Assembly (NCBI GenBank): GCA_046735115.1
Contig: JBKPSR010000101.1
Location: 3,173-67,172 of the forward strand
Length of the DNA stretch: 64,000 nt
DNA from: JACVRW01 sp046735115
GTDB lineage: Bacteria; Actinomycetota; Thermoleophilia; Solirubrobacterales; Thermoleophilaceae
Reading direction: 5' to 3'
Of this stretch, positions 23,520-31,753 are shown piece after piece. The stretch's first letter is position 1. Each line of letters begins with the position of its first letter. The position numbers were made by a program, and so were the translations under genes. The notes under the pieces are model-generated. The model worked only from the letters and a program-made list of their open reading frames with translations, had not been told where the DNA came from and made no database searches.

Positions 23520-25331
23520 TCACGCCTTCGGCACGACCCTCATCACCGGCTCCGGCTCGAAGGGCGGGGTCGGCGTGAAGTCCACGTCCTTCGGCGGCGG
23601 CCCCCATCGCTCGGCGCAGTCGAGCAGCTTCTTCGTCTGCGTGACCGCCGCACCCGCCCAGTCCCCGCGGCCCGGCGTCAGCCCGCCCGTCTCCAAGGCG
23701 CTCAGGAACGCCTCGCTCCGCTCCTGGAACTTGGCGAGACCCTCCTGTTGCAGCCACATGAGAGTGTCGAACCTCACCTTGCAGTGATTCAGCCACTCGG
23801 GTGAGGGCGGCTCGGGCGGCACGGTCATCGGAAGAGCGCGCGCGAGCTCTTCGCCGGCCGCGAACCCGCGCGTCATCAGCGCCTGAACCTTCGGGGGCGC
23901 CATCTTGAGGTTGAGGCCACCCTCGCCAACTTTGAAGCGGACCTCGCAGACGCGCTCCCGGTAGCCCTGCAGCTCCGTCTGCAGGTTGTCGCGCCAGTTC
24001 TGCATCGTGTCCTTGATCTGTCCGGCAAAGGCGCCCAGGTCGTGGACCTCGCGGTAGCCGCCGAGCCCGTCTTGGCCGTGCATCACCACGAGCGGCGCGC
24101 GCCCTTCCGGCTGCGGTCCCAGGTCGATGCCGAACGTCGGCCGCCGCGGGAACCAGGCGTCGAAGAAGTGCACCGGGAAGTTGGACGCGATGCCGCCGTC
24201 GGAAAACAGCGAGCGCCGGTACCTGCCGCCGATCTCCTGGTGGAGCGGCACGGCCGAGAGGAGCCCCGGGAAGCTGAGGCTCAGCCGGATCGCGACGAGC
24301 ACCGGCAGCCGTTCGGCGTTGATCCGGAGGTACTCTTCCGAACTCGCGGGGTCCCTGACCGCGTCCTCGACCATGCGCTGAACAACCGGCGCGGGGAAGA
24401 GCGCCCCCAGCTCGCTCTCCTTGAAGGAATACGCGGCAAGGTCCGCGGGGCAGCGGAGCGGCCGGGCCCGGCTCAGGTCGGTCGTCATCGTCTCGAAGCC
24501 GATCGCGCCCGCCTCGTCCTCCCCCTGCAGGTCGGCCACGGTCAGTACCTGCGCCGGGTCGTCGGCGTCGAGTCCCGCTGCCGCCTGTACCTGGCGGTGG
24601 AGCCACGGCGTGAGCGCATCCTGCTCCTCCGCGTAGCCCGGCTGGTGCGTGCCCGGGCACATTCCGTAATGCGATTGCCGCAGCGAGCCGACCGCGCGCC
24701 TCCCGAGCAGCCCGAAGGCCGCGGCGACCATCGCCATCGCGAGGAGGGCCAGGAACGGGATGCCCGCGAGCACGGTCACGACCACCGCGAGGGCCGGCGA
24801 CATGCCCTGGAACGCGCCCACCACGAGGGCTAAGAAGGCGGCCACGACCACCAGCCCGGTGACCCAGACGACCGGTACCCGCCTGAGTGCGGCCAGGGCG
24901 AGCCGGGCGGCCCGCCGCCAGTGCGAGTCGCCCGGATGGTCCGCCGGCAGGAGCGCGAGCTCCATCAGTGGCTTGGCGTCGTCGGTGGCCTGGAACAGCC
25001 CGGTGAGGACGCCCGGCTCGCCGAGCTCCCTGCTCACCTCCCGGAGCTGGGCAAGCCCATTCCCCTCGCCGTGGATCCGCCCGTACTCGCCGGCGGCGCA
25101 TACCCCCGCGGCGATCGCGCCGGCGGAGGTGCCTCCGAGGGCGGCGAAGCGGAACCGCTTCGCCAGGGCGATCACGGCGCCGGGGTAGACGACGCCGCTC
25201 GTGATGCCGCCTTTCATCACGAGGTCGCACTGCGGCAATGCCAGCGCATCCGCTCCCGTGGGAAGGGATGTGGCCTCCCTGTCCAGGTCTAAGTGGTCGC
25301 CGGGCCCGGCTGACGCCGTCGCTGTGGACAC
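23520..25331 (-). CDS. Patatin-like phospholipase with inserted membrane helices
   Basis: This is a 603-residue serine lipase of the patatin family. The glycine-rich oxyanion segment MKGGITSGVVYPG (about 39-51), nucleophile S69 in GGTSAGA and the DGG motif with D378 (FSDGGIASNFP) form the Ser-Asp dyad. Between them lie three hydrophobic helices (about 155-230, such as VVVAAFLALVVGAF and TVLAGIPFLALLAMAMVA), which are not part of ordinary patatins. They suggest an integral membrane form. The GTG at 25331 has GGAGGTGAAG directly upstream. Likely substrates are membrane phospholipids or acylglycerols (family knowledge). Confidence 0.87.
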   Translation of the reverse strand: MSTATASAGPGDHLDLDREATSLPTGADALALPQCDLVMKGGITSGVVYPGAVIALAKRFRFAALGGTSAGAIAAGVCAAGEYGRIHGEGNGLAQLREVSRELGEPGVLTGLFQATDDAKPLMELALLPADHPGDSHWRRAARLALAALRRVPVVWVTGLVVVAAFLALVVGAFQGMSPALAVVVTVLAGIPFLALLAMAMVAAAFGLLGRRAVGSLRQSHYGMCPGTHQPGYAEEQDALTPWLHRQVQAAAGLDADDPAQVLTVADLQGEDEAGAIGFETMTTDLSRARPLRCPADLAAYSFKESELGALFPAPVVQRMVEDAVRDPASSEEYLRINAERLPVLVAIRLSLSFPGLLSAVPLHQEIGGRYRRSLFSDGGIASNFPVHFFDAWFPRRPTFGIDLGPQPEGRAPLVVMHGQDGLGGYREVHDLGAFAGQIKDTMQNWRDNLQTELQGYRERVCEVRFKVGEGGLNLKMAPPKVQALMTRGFAAGEELARALPMTVPPEPPSPEWLNHCKVRFDTLMWLQQEGLAKFQERSEAFLSALETGGLTPGRGDWAGAAVTQTKKLLDCAERWGPPPKDVDFTPTPPFEPEPVMRVVPKA

Positions 25332-25419
25332 GCTTCACCTCCGATCGGCAGGACGAGCCCACGCTAGCCCGAACCTGAGCGGTGTGGAAGCGCGATTCGG
25401 TTTCCGTGCAGCCTGAGAC

Positions 25420-27996
25420 TTACTCGTAGTGCAGCGCCTGGAGCACGTTGAGCCGCGACGCGCGCCGCGCCGGCAGCACCGCGGCCAGCACTCCCGCGAG
25501 CATCGACACCAACGCGAAGGCGACGATGATCGCCACCGGAAGTGCAAAGGTGACGTCGAGATCGTGCAGTGCCCGGGTCACGACGGCCGCGAGCAGGATC
25601 CCGAGCGGGATACCGAGGGCGGCTCCGATCAGCGCGGTGATGACCCCCTCCCACCGGATCATGCGCCGCGTCTGACGGCGCGTGAGGCCGACGGCCCGCA
25701 GCATGCCCAGCTCACGCGTGCGCTCGAACACCGACAGCGCGAGCGCGTTCACCATCCCGAACAGGCTGACCACGATCGAGAGGGCGAGCATGACGTAGAA
25801 GATGTTCAGGATCATGTCGAGCCCGCCGGCACGTTCCTCGATCCAACCCGACTTGCTCCGAACGACGGTGCCGGGGTAGGGGTCAAGAGCCTGTTCGAGC
25901 GCCGCTGTCTGCGCCGAGCTCACGCCCTCGTTCGTATCGACGAAGGTGAACAGGTCGCGCGGACGCGGAAAATGAGTGTCGAACGCGCGCTGAGCGATTG
26001 TCACGTCGCCCAAGAGGGGGTCGAGCTCCTCGGCAGGAGGCTCGTAGATGCCACGCACCTGGAGGGGCAGCCGCTTCCCCTGCGGGGTGGTGATGTCGAA
26101 GCGGCTTCCAACCTTGAGGTCATGGTTGTCCGCAAACGTCTTGCGCACCACTGCACCGTCGGAGCCGAGCGACAGGAGCACGCTGTCGGAGCCCTTGTCC
26201 CAGTGGTAGTCGTAGACGTGTGTGATCGTGCCGGGGTCGACCCCGGTGATGCTCGAGTCCGACCCGAATGCCGATGCCTGATCGTTGCGCACGCTCGACG
26301 CCACGGCGACGCCGGACACGTCACGTACCGCCTCGCCTGCGCTGGCGGTGAACGGGTCGTAGCCGTTGTCGGAGGTGACGACGTAGTCCGATCGCACCTG
26401 GTCCTTCATGGCGTTCCGGTCCGTGCTCTTCAGGCCAGCACCGAGTGTGGCCACGAGCGTGACCAACGTGAGACCGATCATGAGCGCCCCGGCGGTCCTG
26501 GCCGTCCGCGCCGGGTCGCGCGTCGAGTTCTCGCGCGCGAGCTGGCCCGGCGCTCCACCAAAGCGCTCGCCCGGCGCGCCGAGCGCGAATGCGAGAGGGC
26601 GCACGAGCCGTGCCGATACGAGCGCGACCCCGACGAACAGCGCGATACAGCCGATGCCGATCAGCGCAAGCGCGCCGCCGGTGTCGAGCCCGCCGAACAG
26701 CCCGACCGTGGTCGCGACAGCCGCGATCGCGAGCACGACCGTCGCCGTGACCGGGTGGCTCGCGACCCGCGAGCGCGGCAGCGTCGCGCCCTCGCGCACC
26801 GCGGCGATCGGCGGGATGCGCGTGGCCTTGCGCGCGGGCGAGATGGTTGCCAGGACGGTCACGCCGACGCCTATGACGAGCGACACGATGACCGTGCGCG
26901 TCTTGAACACCGTGTTCTGACTCGGCAGGTCCACGCCGATCGCCTTGAAGACGGCGTCGAGTCCCTTCGCGAGCAGGAAGCCGAGGACGAGACCCGCGAC
27001 TGCCGCGAACAGCCCGGTGATGAAGCCCTCCAAGAGCACCGCGCGCATCACCTGCTTGCGCGATGCCCCGAGCGTGCGTAGCGTGGCCAACTCACGCACG
27101 CGCTGCGCGAGCGTCATCGACAGCGTGTTGAAGATCACGAACGAGCCGACGATCAGCGCAATCGCGGCAAAAGCCAGCAGGAAGTACTGGATGAACTTGA
27201 AGGCGTCGTTCGTCTCCTTCGCGTCCGCCTCGCTCTTCTCCGCGCCCGTCTGAACGACCGCCGACGGCGGCAATAGCGGCCTCGCCTGCTTCGCGAGCTC
27301 ATCGTCCGAGACGCCGGACTTCGGCGCCATGAAGATCTGGTCCAGCTCGCCGGTCTTGCCGAGCAGGTCCTGGGCGGTCGGGACGTCGAAGACCGCGAAC
27401 GTCGCGCCGCCGATGGAGTCGACGGAGCCAAACTTCGCCACGCCCGAGACCCGGAACTCCCGCGTCGGCCCCTCGGCCGAGACGGAGATGCGGTCGCCGA
27501 CCTTGTAGTGCTCGTTCTTCGCGGTTCCGGCGTCGATCACCACCTCGCGAGAGGAATCGGCCCACGACCCGGACGTGAGCGTCATCGGATTGAACCGCTC
27601 CTTGTCCGGCTCGAAGCCCCAGCCGAAGTTGGGCGCCTGGCCCGTGCCGATCTGCTTGCCGTCGCGCCCGATCAGCTTGGCGAGGTCCGTCGTGCCGCTG
27701 ACGTCGTAGATCGCGCCGGCGGCGCTCGCAACCCCCGGCAGCGCTTCGACCTTGGGCACGAGCGAGTCGGCCACCGTCGCCTTGCCGCTCGCCGCGCCGC
27801 TCACGACCTCGCGGCCGGAGATCACGGCGCCCGTGTCCTTGTACGAGTCGTCGTAGAGGCCGTTGAATGCCTCCTTGATGGTGTCGGTCAGGACGTACGT
27901 CCCGCTCACCATCGCCACGCCGAGGACCACCGCGAGAGCGGTGAGGGCCGTCCGCAGCTTGCGGCCCCACAGTCCCTGGATCGTCGCCGCCATCAT
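25420..27996 (-). CDS. ABC transporter permease, MacB/FtsX type
   Basis: This is an 858-residue permease with two FtsX domains. An N-terminal helix (LRTALTALAVVLGVAMVSGT) leads into a large extracytoplasmic MacB-like domain (about 40-255). The first helix bundle includes RELATLRTLGASRKQVMRAV, followed by a second extracytoplasmic domain. The final bundle carries RELGMLRAVGLTRRQTRRMI and ends with the family motif PARRASRLNVLQALHYE. It works with the ATPase encoded immediately upstream; start and stop overlap as ATGA. Members of this type extract or move lipids, peptides or antibiotics through mechanotransmission. The substrate here is unknown. Confidence 0.9.
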   Translation of the reverse strand: MMAATIQGLWGRKLRTALTALAVVLGVAMVSGTYVLTDTIKEAFNGLYDDSYKDTGAVISGREVVSGAASGKATVADSLVPKVEALPGVASAAGAIYDVSGTTDLAKLIGRDGKQIGTGQAPNFGWGFEPDKERFNPMTLTSGSWADSSREVVIDAGTAKNEHYKVGDRISVSAEGPTREFRVSGVAKFGSVDSIGGATFAVFDVPTAQDLLGKTGELDQIFMAPKSGVSDDELAKQARPLLPPSAVVQTGAEKSEADAKETNDAFKFIQYFLLAFAAIALIVGSFVIFNTLSMTLAQRVRELATLRTLGASRKQVMRAVLLEGFITGLFAAVAGLVLGFLLAKGLDAVFKAIGVDLPSQNTVFKTRTVIVSLVIGVGVTVLATISPARKATRIPPIAAVREGATLPRSRVASHPVTATVVLAIAAVATTVGLFGGLDTGGALALIGIGCIALFVGVALVSARLVRPLAFALGAPGERFGGAPGQLARENSTRDPARTARTAGALMIGLTLVTLVATLGAGLKSTDRNAMKDQVRSDYVVTSDNGYDPFTASAGEAVRDVSGVAVASSVRNDQASAFGSDSSITGVDPGTITHVYDYHWDKGSDSVLLSLGSDGAVVRKTFADNHDLKVGSRFDITTPQGKRLPLQVRGIYEPPAEELDPLLGDVTIAQRAFDTHFPRPRDLFTFVDTNEGVSSAQTAALEQALDPYPGTVVRSKSGWIEERAGGLDMILNIFYVMLALSIVVSLFGMVNALALSVFERTRELGMLRAVGLTRRQTRRMIRWEGVITALIGAALGIPLGILLAAVVTRALHDLDVTFALPVAIIVAFALVSMLAGVLAAVLPARRASRLNVLQALHYE

Positions 27997-28760
27997 CGGT
28001 GCCTCAGCTCCTCCATCGTCTGAAGCACGTCGTGCTCGCTCAGGCGTTCGGCGTCCTCGACTATGCGGCCGTCCGCGAGGAACAGCACGCGGTCGGCGAT
28101 GGCCGCCGCGCTGGCGTCGTGCGTGACCATCAGGGTGGTCTGGCCGAGGCTGTCGACCGACGTTCGCATCACCTCGAGGATCTCGTCGCTTGTCGACGAG
28201 TCGAGGTTGCCGGTGGGCTCGTCGGCGAACAGGATCGTCGGCCGCGAGACGAGTGCGCGGGCGATCGCGACCCGCTGCTGCTGGCCGCCGGAGAGCTCGG
28301 CCGGCCTGTGCCGGCGGCGGTCCTCGAGACCGACCTTCGCGATCACCTCGTCGACCCAGTCCTTGTCCGGCGTCTCCCCGGCGATGGACAGCGGGAGGAC
28401 CACGTTGGCCTCCGCCGTCAGCATCGGGAGCAGATTGAAGAACTGGAAGATGAAGCCAATCCGGCGACGACGAAGGAGCGTGAGCTCGTCGTCCGACATG
28501 TCCGTGATCTCCTCGCCTCCGACCCACACGCGGCCGGTCGTCGGAACATCGAGCCCGGCGAGGATGTGCATCAGCGTCGACTTGCCGGACCCGGACGGGC
28601 CCATCACGGCCGTGAATTGCCCCTCCGGAACGCGGAGCGAGACGCCCCTAAGGGCATCGACAGCCGAGTCCTCCTCTCCGTAGCGGCGCGTTACGTTCCA
28701 GGCGGCTACGACAGCACCGATCGTCACTGCCTCCGGCGCAGGAGCGTGGGCGGTGGACAT
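27993..28760 (-). CDS. ABC transporter ATP-binding protein, MacB/LolD type
   Basis: This 255-residue ATPase has Walker A GPSGSGKST (54-62), Q-loop FIFQFFNLLP near 104, signature LSGGQQQR (157-163), Walker B ILFADEP and H-loop VTHD. The 20-residue N-terminal extension before NVTRRYG is not part of the fold. It powers the FtsX-type permease whose ATG overlaps its stop codon. ATG at 28760 has AAGGAGG a few bases upstream. About 80 nt of intergenic sequence before it probably hold the promoter of the pair. Confidence 0.92.
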   Translation of the reverse strand: MSTAHAPAPEAVTIGAVVAAWNVTRRYGEEDSAVDALRGVSLRVPEGQFTAVMGPSGSGKSTLMHILAGLDVPTTGRVWVGGEEITDMSDDELTLLRRRRIGFIFQFFNLLPMLTAEANVVLPLSIAGETPDKDWVDEVIAKVGLEDRRRHRPAELSGGQQQRVAIARALVSRPTILFADEPTGNLDSSTSDEILEVMRTSVDSLGQTTLMVTHDASAAAIADRVLFLADGRIVEDAERLSEHDVLQTMEELRHR

Positions 28761-28840
28761 TGAGGCCTCCTTGCGATGCCCGGGTGCGAGTCCGGCGTCC
28801 CACCCACCGTACGCCTCTCGTTACCCCGAAACAACCCCCG

Positions 28841-29314
28841 TTACCGAAACGGACTAACCCGTAGTTCGAGCGTCTCATCCGGCGCCAGCAGCATCGTCAG
28901 GCCGTGGCGGGGGTCGCGCGGCGAGCGGCGTTGCTCGCGCAGCACCAGCGCCGACCACGGCCGCCCCTCATCCAGTTCCGCCGCCAGCTCGGCGGCCACC
29001 TCGCGCGGCACCCAGCCGACCTGCGCGCCGCCTGCGTGGACGGCTATCGCGTTCGGATCGTGCTCGTTGCCGGGATCGCGGCGGAGCTCGAGCGGTCTGC
29101 CTGGCGCCACCGCGTCCGACTCGAGCGCTTCGGCGTGGTGCCGGCCGGCGCCTGCCACGCCGACCACCCGCAGCCCGCGTGCGGCCAGCTCGGGCGCGTC
29201 GCGAGCTAGATAGCGCCCCGAGCTGGTGTCGACGAGCTGGTACCCCGCGACCCAGACCTGCCCTCCGTCCTCGGGGTACCAGTAGCGCTCGTCGTAGCCG
29301 GCGTCGACAACCAC
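28841..29314 (-). CDS. HIRAN-domain protein
   Basis: This is a 157-residue protein whose C-terminal half (about 70-155) is a HIRAN domain. LELRRDPGNEHDPNAIAVHA is the conserved beta-strand and N-x-x-D-x-x-A-I/V signature, followed by QVGWVPREVAAELAAELD. HIRAN domains bind DNA ends or 3'-hydroxyls in SNF2 proteins and occur alone in bacteria with unknown role. The N-terminal half (YWYPEDGGQVWVAGYQLVDT) is not recognised. GTG at 29314 lies 13 nt after the stop of the upstream small gene, so the two may be co-transcribed. Confidence 0.75.
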   Translation of the reverse strand: MVVDAGYDERYWYPEDGGQVWVAGYQLVDTSSGRYLARDAPELAARGLRVVGVAGAGRHHAEALESDAVAPGRPLELRRDPGNEHDPNAIAVHAGGAQVGWVPREVAAELAAELDEGRPWSALVLREQRRSPRDPRHGLTMLLAPDETLELRVSPFR

Positions 29315-29327
29315 CGGCCGAACTTTG

Positions 29328-29555
29328 TCAGTCGAGGCGCGCCTTCAGGAGCGCCTTGCCCTGCTCCGCGCCCTTGCGGCTCTCTGCCTGGGCCTTGCGG
29401 AAGAACTCGGCGAGCTCGGAGTCGTTCTCGCGCTCGGAGTCCTGGATGTACTGATCGAGGCGCAGCACGTTGTCGAGGCATGCCTCGGTGAACCAGATGA
29501 TGTTGTAGGTCTTGTCCTTGGTACCGGTGACCTGGCCGGTCTCAGTGGTAGCCAT
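29328..29555 (-). CDS. Conserved small actinobacterial protein, unknown function
   Basis: This is a 75-residue soluble, charged protein: TYNIIWFTEACLDNVLRLDQ and YIQDSERENDSELAEFFRKA are two amphipathic helices, and a Lys-rich end (SRKGAEQGKALLKARLD) follows. I recognise the pattern as a recurrent small actinobacterial protein but know no function. An AGGGAGG-like purine stretch (GAGGCCTCCC region on the other strand) makes the upstream signal unclear, yet ATG at 29555 is the only sensible start. It is probably in an operon with the HIRAN gene. Confidence 0.72.
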   Translation of the reverse strand: MATTETGQVTGTKDKTYNIIWFTEACLDNVLRLDQYIQDSERENDSELAEFFRKAQAESRKGAEQGKALLKARLD

Positions 29556-29618
29556 TTGGTGAGGCCTCCCTCTCGATCGGGTACGTGGGATTCGTACCCG
29601 TGCTTGAGGGAGCCGAAC

Positions 29619-29801
29619 GTGACCTGGAAACTCGCCGAAGTGCCCGCTCCGAGCCCGCCTCAGCAGCCCCAGCCGTCGCCGTCACCCGCGCCGCAGCCGG
29701 ACCCGAAGGGCCCTGAGACACCGGACGAGCCGATCCGCCCCGAGCCCCAGCCGGGACCGCCCGCCGAGCGCTACGGAACGTCCCTCGGCGGAGGGTCGTA
29801 G
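29619..29801 (+). CDS. Proline-rich small protein (60 aa), unknown
   Basis: GTG at 29619, preceded by AGGGAG, opens a 60-residue frame. It reads VTWKLAEVPAPSPPQQPQPS and then a low-complexity run of P/S/Q/D ending PPAERYGTSLGGGS. The product would be an extended, disordered polypeptide. A second proline-rich micro-gene of the same style lies 375 nt downstream (30176). Its end overlaps the minus-strand gene 29771-30145 by 31 nt. The repeated design and ribosome-binding site support it, but compositional bias makes chance frames common in GC-rich DNA. Confidence 0.45.
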   Translation: MTWKLAEVPAPSPPQQPQPSPSPAPQPDPKGPETPDEPIRPEPQPGPPAERYGTSLGGGS

Positions 29802-30145
29802 GGCGCCGGCTCGTTCTCGTGAGGACTGCCGCCCCGGAGATGGGGCGGCTCCTCGTCGTCCGGACGCTCGTCCGCCGGGACGCCCCGCTCGCCGGGCGGG
29901 CGGTAGTCCGTGCCCGTCGTCGAGGGGAAGGTGAAGTGCTGCTCCACGCCGAGCGCGGCGAGCGCATCCACGACGCGCTCGATGGCCAGCGCGCGCGACT
30001 CCGCCTCGACCCGTAGGTCGAACAGCCCTCCCTCATCTGGGGCGCCGACGTCGGCCTGAAGCGTGCGCGCCAGCTCGGCGCGGGTGTCCTCGCCCGTATG
30101 CTGGTCGGGGTCGAGTATCTCGAGGGTGATCTGATGCGTTGTCAC
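29771..30145 (-). CDS. Hypothetical protein, 124 aa
   Basis: The first about 75 residues form a plausible ferredoxin-like or ACT-like fold: ITLEILDPDQHTGEDTRAEL, GGLFDLRVEAESRALAIERV, VDALAALGVEQHFTFP. The remainder (from about 78) is acidic, proline-rich and likely disordered, ending PAPYDPPPRDVP. No family is recognised. GTG at 30145 is followed at once by the strand MTTHQITLEIL. Two proline-rich micro-genes flank or overlap it on the opposite strand. Confidence 0.6.
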   Translation of the reverse strand: MTTHQITLEILDPDQHTGEDTRAELARTLQADVGAPDEGGLFDLRVEAESRALAIERVVDALAALGVEQHFTFPSTTGTDYRPPGERGVPADERPDDEEPPHLRGGSPHENEPAPYDPPPRDVP

Positions 30146-30175
30146 AGGCCGTCCCTACCCGGGTAGGGAGTACGA

Positions 30176-30307
30176 ATGCACTCCGAGACGCCAGCTCCGG
30201 GTCCCGGCCCGAGCCCCTCGCCGGGGCCCGATCCCGGAGACCCGAGCCCGCCCACGCCTACGCCGGACCCCTCCCCTCTGCCGCAGGAGCCGGTCCCCCA
30301 GATCTAG
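30176..30307 (+). CDS. Proline-rich micro-protein (43 aa), unknown
   Basis: ATG at 30176, with GGGTAGGGAG ending 5 nt upstream, starts MHSETPAPGPGPSPSPGPDP. It continues with P-rich PSPPTPTPDPSPLPQEPVPQ and ends in Ile, for 43 residues. It has no hydrophobic helix or Cys. It resembles the other proline-rich frame at 29619 in composition and in having its own ribosome-binding site. It could be a genuine disordered micro-protein of unknown role. Confidence 0.42.
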   Translation: MHSETPAPGPGPSPSPGPDPGDPSPPTPTPDPSPLPQEPVPQI

Positions 30308-30370
30308 CGGCGCCGAAGCAGCCTGAAGCGCACGCGATCCGGCGCCGAGACGTTCACCGGCGACGGTGCG

Positions 30371-30775
30371 CTACGCCAATGCTTCATCCAGGGCCTCGTT
30401 GACCAGCTCGTCGGCGCGGGCGTTCTGCTCGCGGCGCACTGGGCGCACTGCCCACTTGTGAAAGCCGCGTAGCTCCTTCATCGCTTCGGTGAACAACGGC
30501 TTCAGGCCGGCGTGCTTCACCTTGTATTCGCCGCCGATCTGGCGGGCCACCAGTTCCGAGTCGTTCACCACCTCGACCTCCTCGGCTCCCAGGTCGCGAG
30601 CCAGCTCCAGTCCTAACAGGAGAGCGCGGTACTCCGCAACGTTGTTGGTCGCGTCGCCGATGTAGAGCTTGCGCTCCGCGAGCGGCTCGCCGTCGGGGGT
30701 GCTGGCCACTGCGGCGATCGCGGCGGGGCCCGGGTTTCCGCGCGCGCCGCCGTCCACGTGGACGACAACCTTCAC
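30371..30775 (-). CDS. Ribonuclease H-like protein (RNase HI fold)
   Basis: This is a 134-residue RNase HI-type nuclease. Catalytic residues are visible as D8 (VHVDGGARGNPG), E48 (NVAEYRALLLGL), D72 (VVNDSELVARQI) and D122 (NARADELVNEAL). It lacks the basic protrusion of E. coli RNase HI, as in the short bacterial/archaeal type that also occurs fused to phosphatases in actinobacteria. It would cleave RNA in RNA-DNA hybrids. GTG at 30775 is chosen because the first strand starts at once; a longer frame is Arg/Ser-rich and shadows the upstream gene. It lies 4 nt after that gene's stop, as the last gene of a three-gene unit. Confidence 0.87.
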   Translation of the reverse strand: MKVVVHVDGGARGNPGPAAIAAVASTPDGEPLAERKLYIGDATNNVAEYRALLLGLELARDLGAEEVEVVNDSELVARQIGGEYKVKHAGLKPLFTEAMKELRGFHKWAVRPVRREQNARADELVNEALDEALA

Positions 30776-30779
30776 GAGA

Positions 30780-30980
30780 CTACGCGGGCGGCTCGATCGG
30801 CGGGAACGACCCTTTCGGGCGCTGGCGGCGCCGGTCCTCGAAGGAGGCATGGTCGCCAGGCTTCCCGCCCTGTGCCCGGCGGTCGATGATCACCTCGACG
30901 TGGGGATCGTCGCGGTAGTAGTCGGCGAGCTTGTCGTACAGCTCGCCGGCCAGTGCCTGCGGGACCACGCAGTAGATCAC
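30780..30980 (-). CDS. Small conserved protein, 66 aa, unknown
   Basis: This is a 66-residue protein, VIYCVVPQALAGELYDKLAD then YYRDDPHVEVIIDRRAQGGK and a basic tail. The strand-helix-strand order with IDRR resembles short proteins found alone in many actinobacteria and proteobacteria; no function is known. GTG at 30980 overlaps the stop of the upstream gene by 4 nt (GTGA) and GGAGG lies 9 nt before it. Both support this start over longer frames. It sits between a zinc-ribbon protein gene and the RNase H gene. Confidence 0.75.
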   Translation of the reverse strand: MIYCVVPQALAGELYDKLADYYRDDPHVEVIIDRRAQGGKPGDHASFEDRRRQRPKGSFPPIEPPA

Positions 30981-31738
30981 TTCTCGGAACCTCCGTCGTC
31001 GTGTCCCGACACGACGCGCCCGTCGTCGTCGAGCCGCGCGTTCCAGCCACGCAGCGACTCGTCGATCTGGTCGATCTCCTCGCCCTTGTCGAGCATCATC
31101 ACCGGGTCGGCCTCGTCCCCCAGGTCCACGCGGTAGCGATACCACGAAAGCTCCCACGCTACGAGCACGGACACCGCGCTCGCCTGGTTCGGGTCGGGCA
31201 TCGCGCTGACCCAGGGCGGCCCCAGCGTGCGGGCGAGCCCGGCGACCGTGCGCTGGTGCCCAGACCCGTTGAAGAGCTCAAGCGCCCGCTCGACCTTGAC
31301 CTCGGCGGTGGTCGGCACGGCGCGCACGTGGCGCGGCGACTGCGGCCGGGAGCGCGGCCGCGGCGAGGCGGCCGGAGGCGCGGGCGTTTCCTCGGCCGGG
31401 TACTCCTCGGGCTCGACGCCGTTCGCGCCGCCGTACATGGCCTCCTGCTCGGCGAGGCGCGCCTCATCGGATCCGGGCGCCAGCGACGAACGCCGCTTCC
31501 GCAGCCGCCCGAGCACACCGCGGCGCGGCTCGTGGCGCGGCACGCGCGCGGGCATGTCGCCCGCCGCGGACTCGCGGATCCAGCCGAGGTGCTGGGCGCG
31601 CACCGCGCACAGGTCGCAGACCTGGCGGCGCTGGCCGCCGGGCGCGAGGTACCACTCGGCGCGCTCTCCCTTCAGGATCGTGCGCCCACACACGTCGCAG
31701 CTGACGGCGTCGTGCACTGGCCGGAGCTCCTTCTTCAC
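30977..31738 (-). CDS. Zinc-ribbon-like hypothetical protein
   Basis: This is a 253-residue protein with an N-terminal four-Cys zinc-binding pattern, SCDVCGRTILKGERAEWYLA followed by QVCDLC (C-x2-C ... C-x2-C, about 14-45). A disordered Pro/Ala/Arg linker (about 105-145) and a conserved C-terminal block, ELFNGSGHQRTVAGLARTLG with VAWELSWYRYRVDLGD, follow. The last block is of unknown type, but its LSWYRY..D pattern looks structured. GTG at 31738 precedes the Cys cluster by 13 residues. It overlaps the next gene (GTGA). It lies 15 nt downstream of the EF-G paralogue stop-to-start side on the same strand, so all may be co-transcribed. Confidence 0.72.
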   Translation of the reverse strand: MKKELRPVHDAVSCDVCGRTILKGERAEWYLAPGGQRRQVCDLCAVRAQHLGWIRESAAGDMPARVPRHEPRRGVLGRLRKRRSSLAPGSDEARLAEQEAMYGGANGVEPEEYPAEETPAPPAASPRPRSRPQSPRHVRAVPTTAEVKVERALELFNGSGHQRTVAGLARTLGPPWVSAMPDPNQASAVSVLVAWELSWYRYRVDLGDEADPVMMLDKGEEIDQIDESLRGWNARLDDDGRVVSGHDDGGSEK

Positions 31739-31753
31739 TCCGGTGAGGATAGT

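Noticed and set aside
28841..29314. SNF2-type helicase containing HIRAN
   Set aside because: Only the isolated HIRAN domain is present; no helicase motifs exist in any frame around it.
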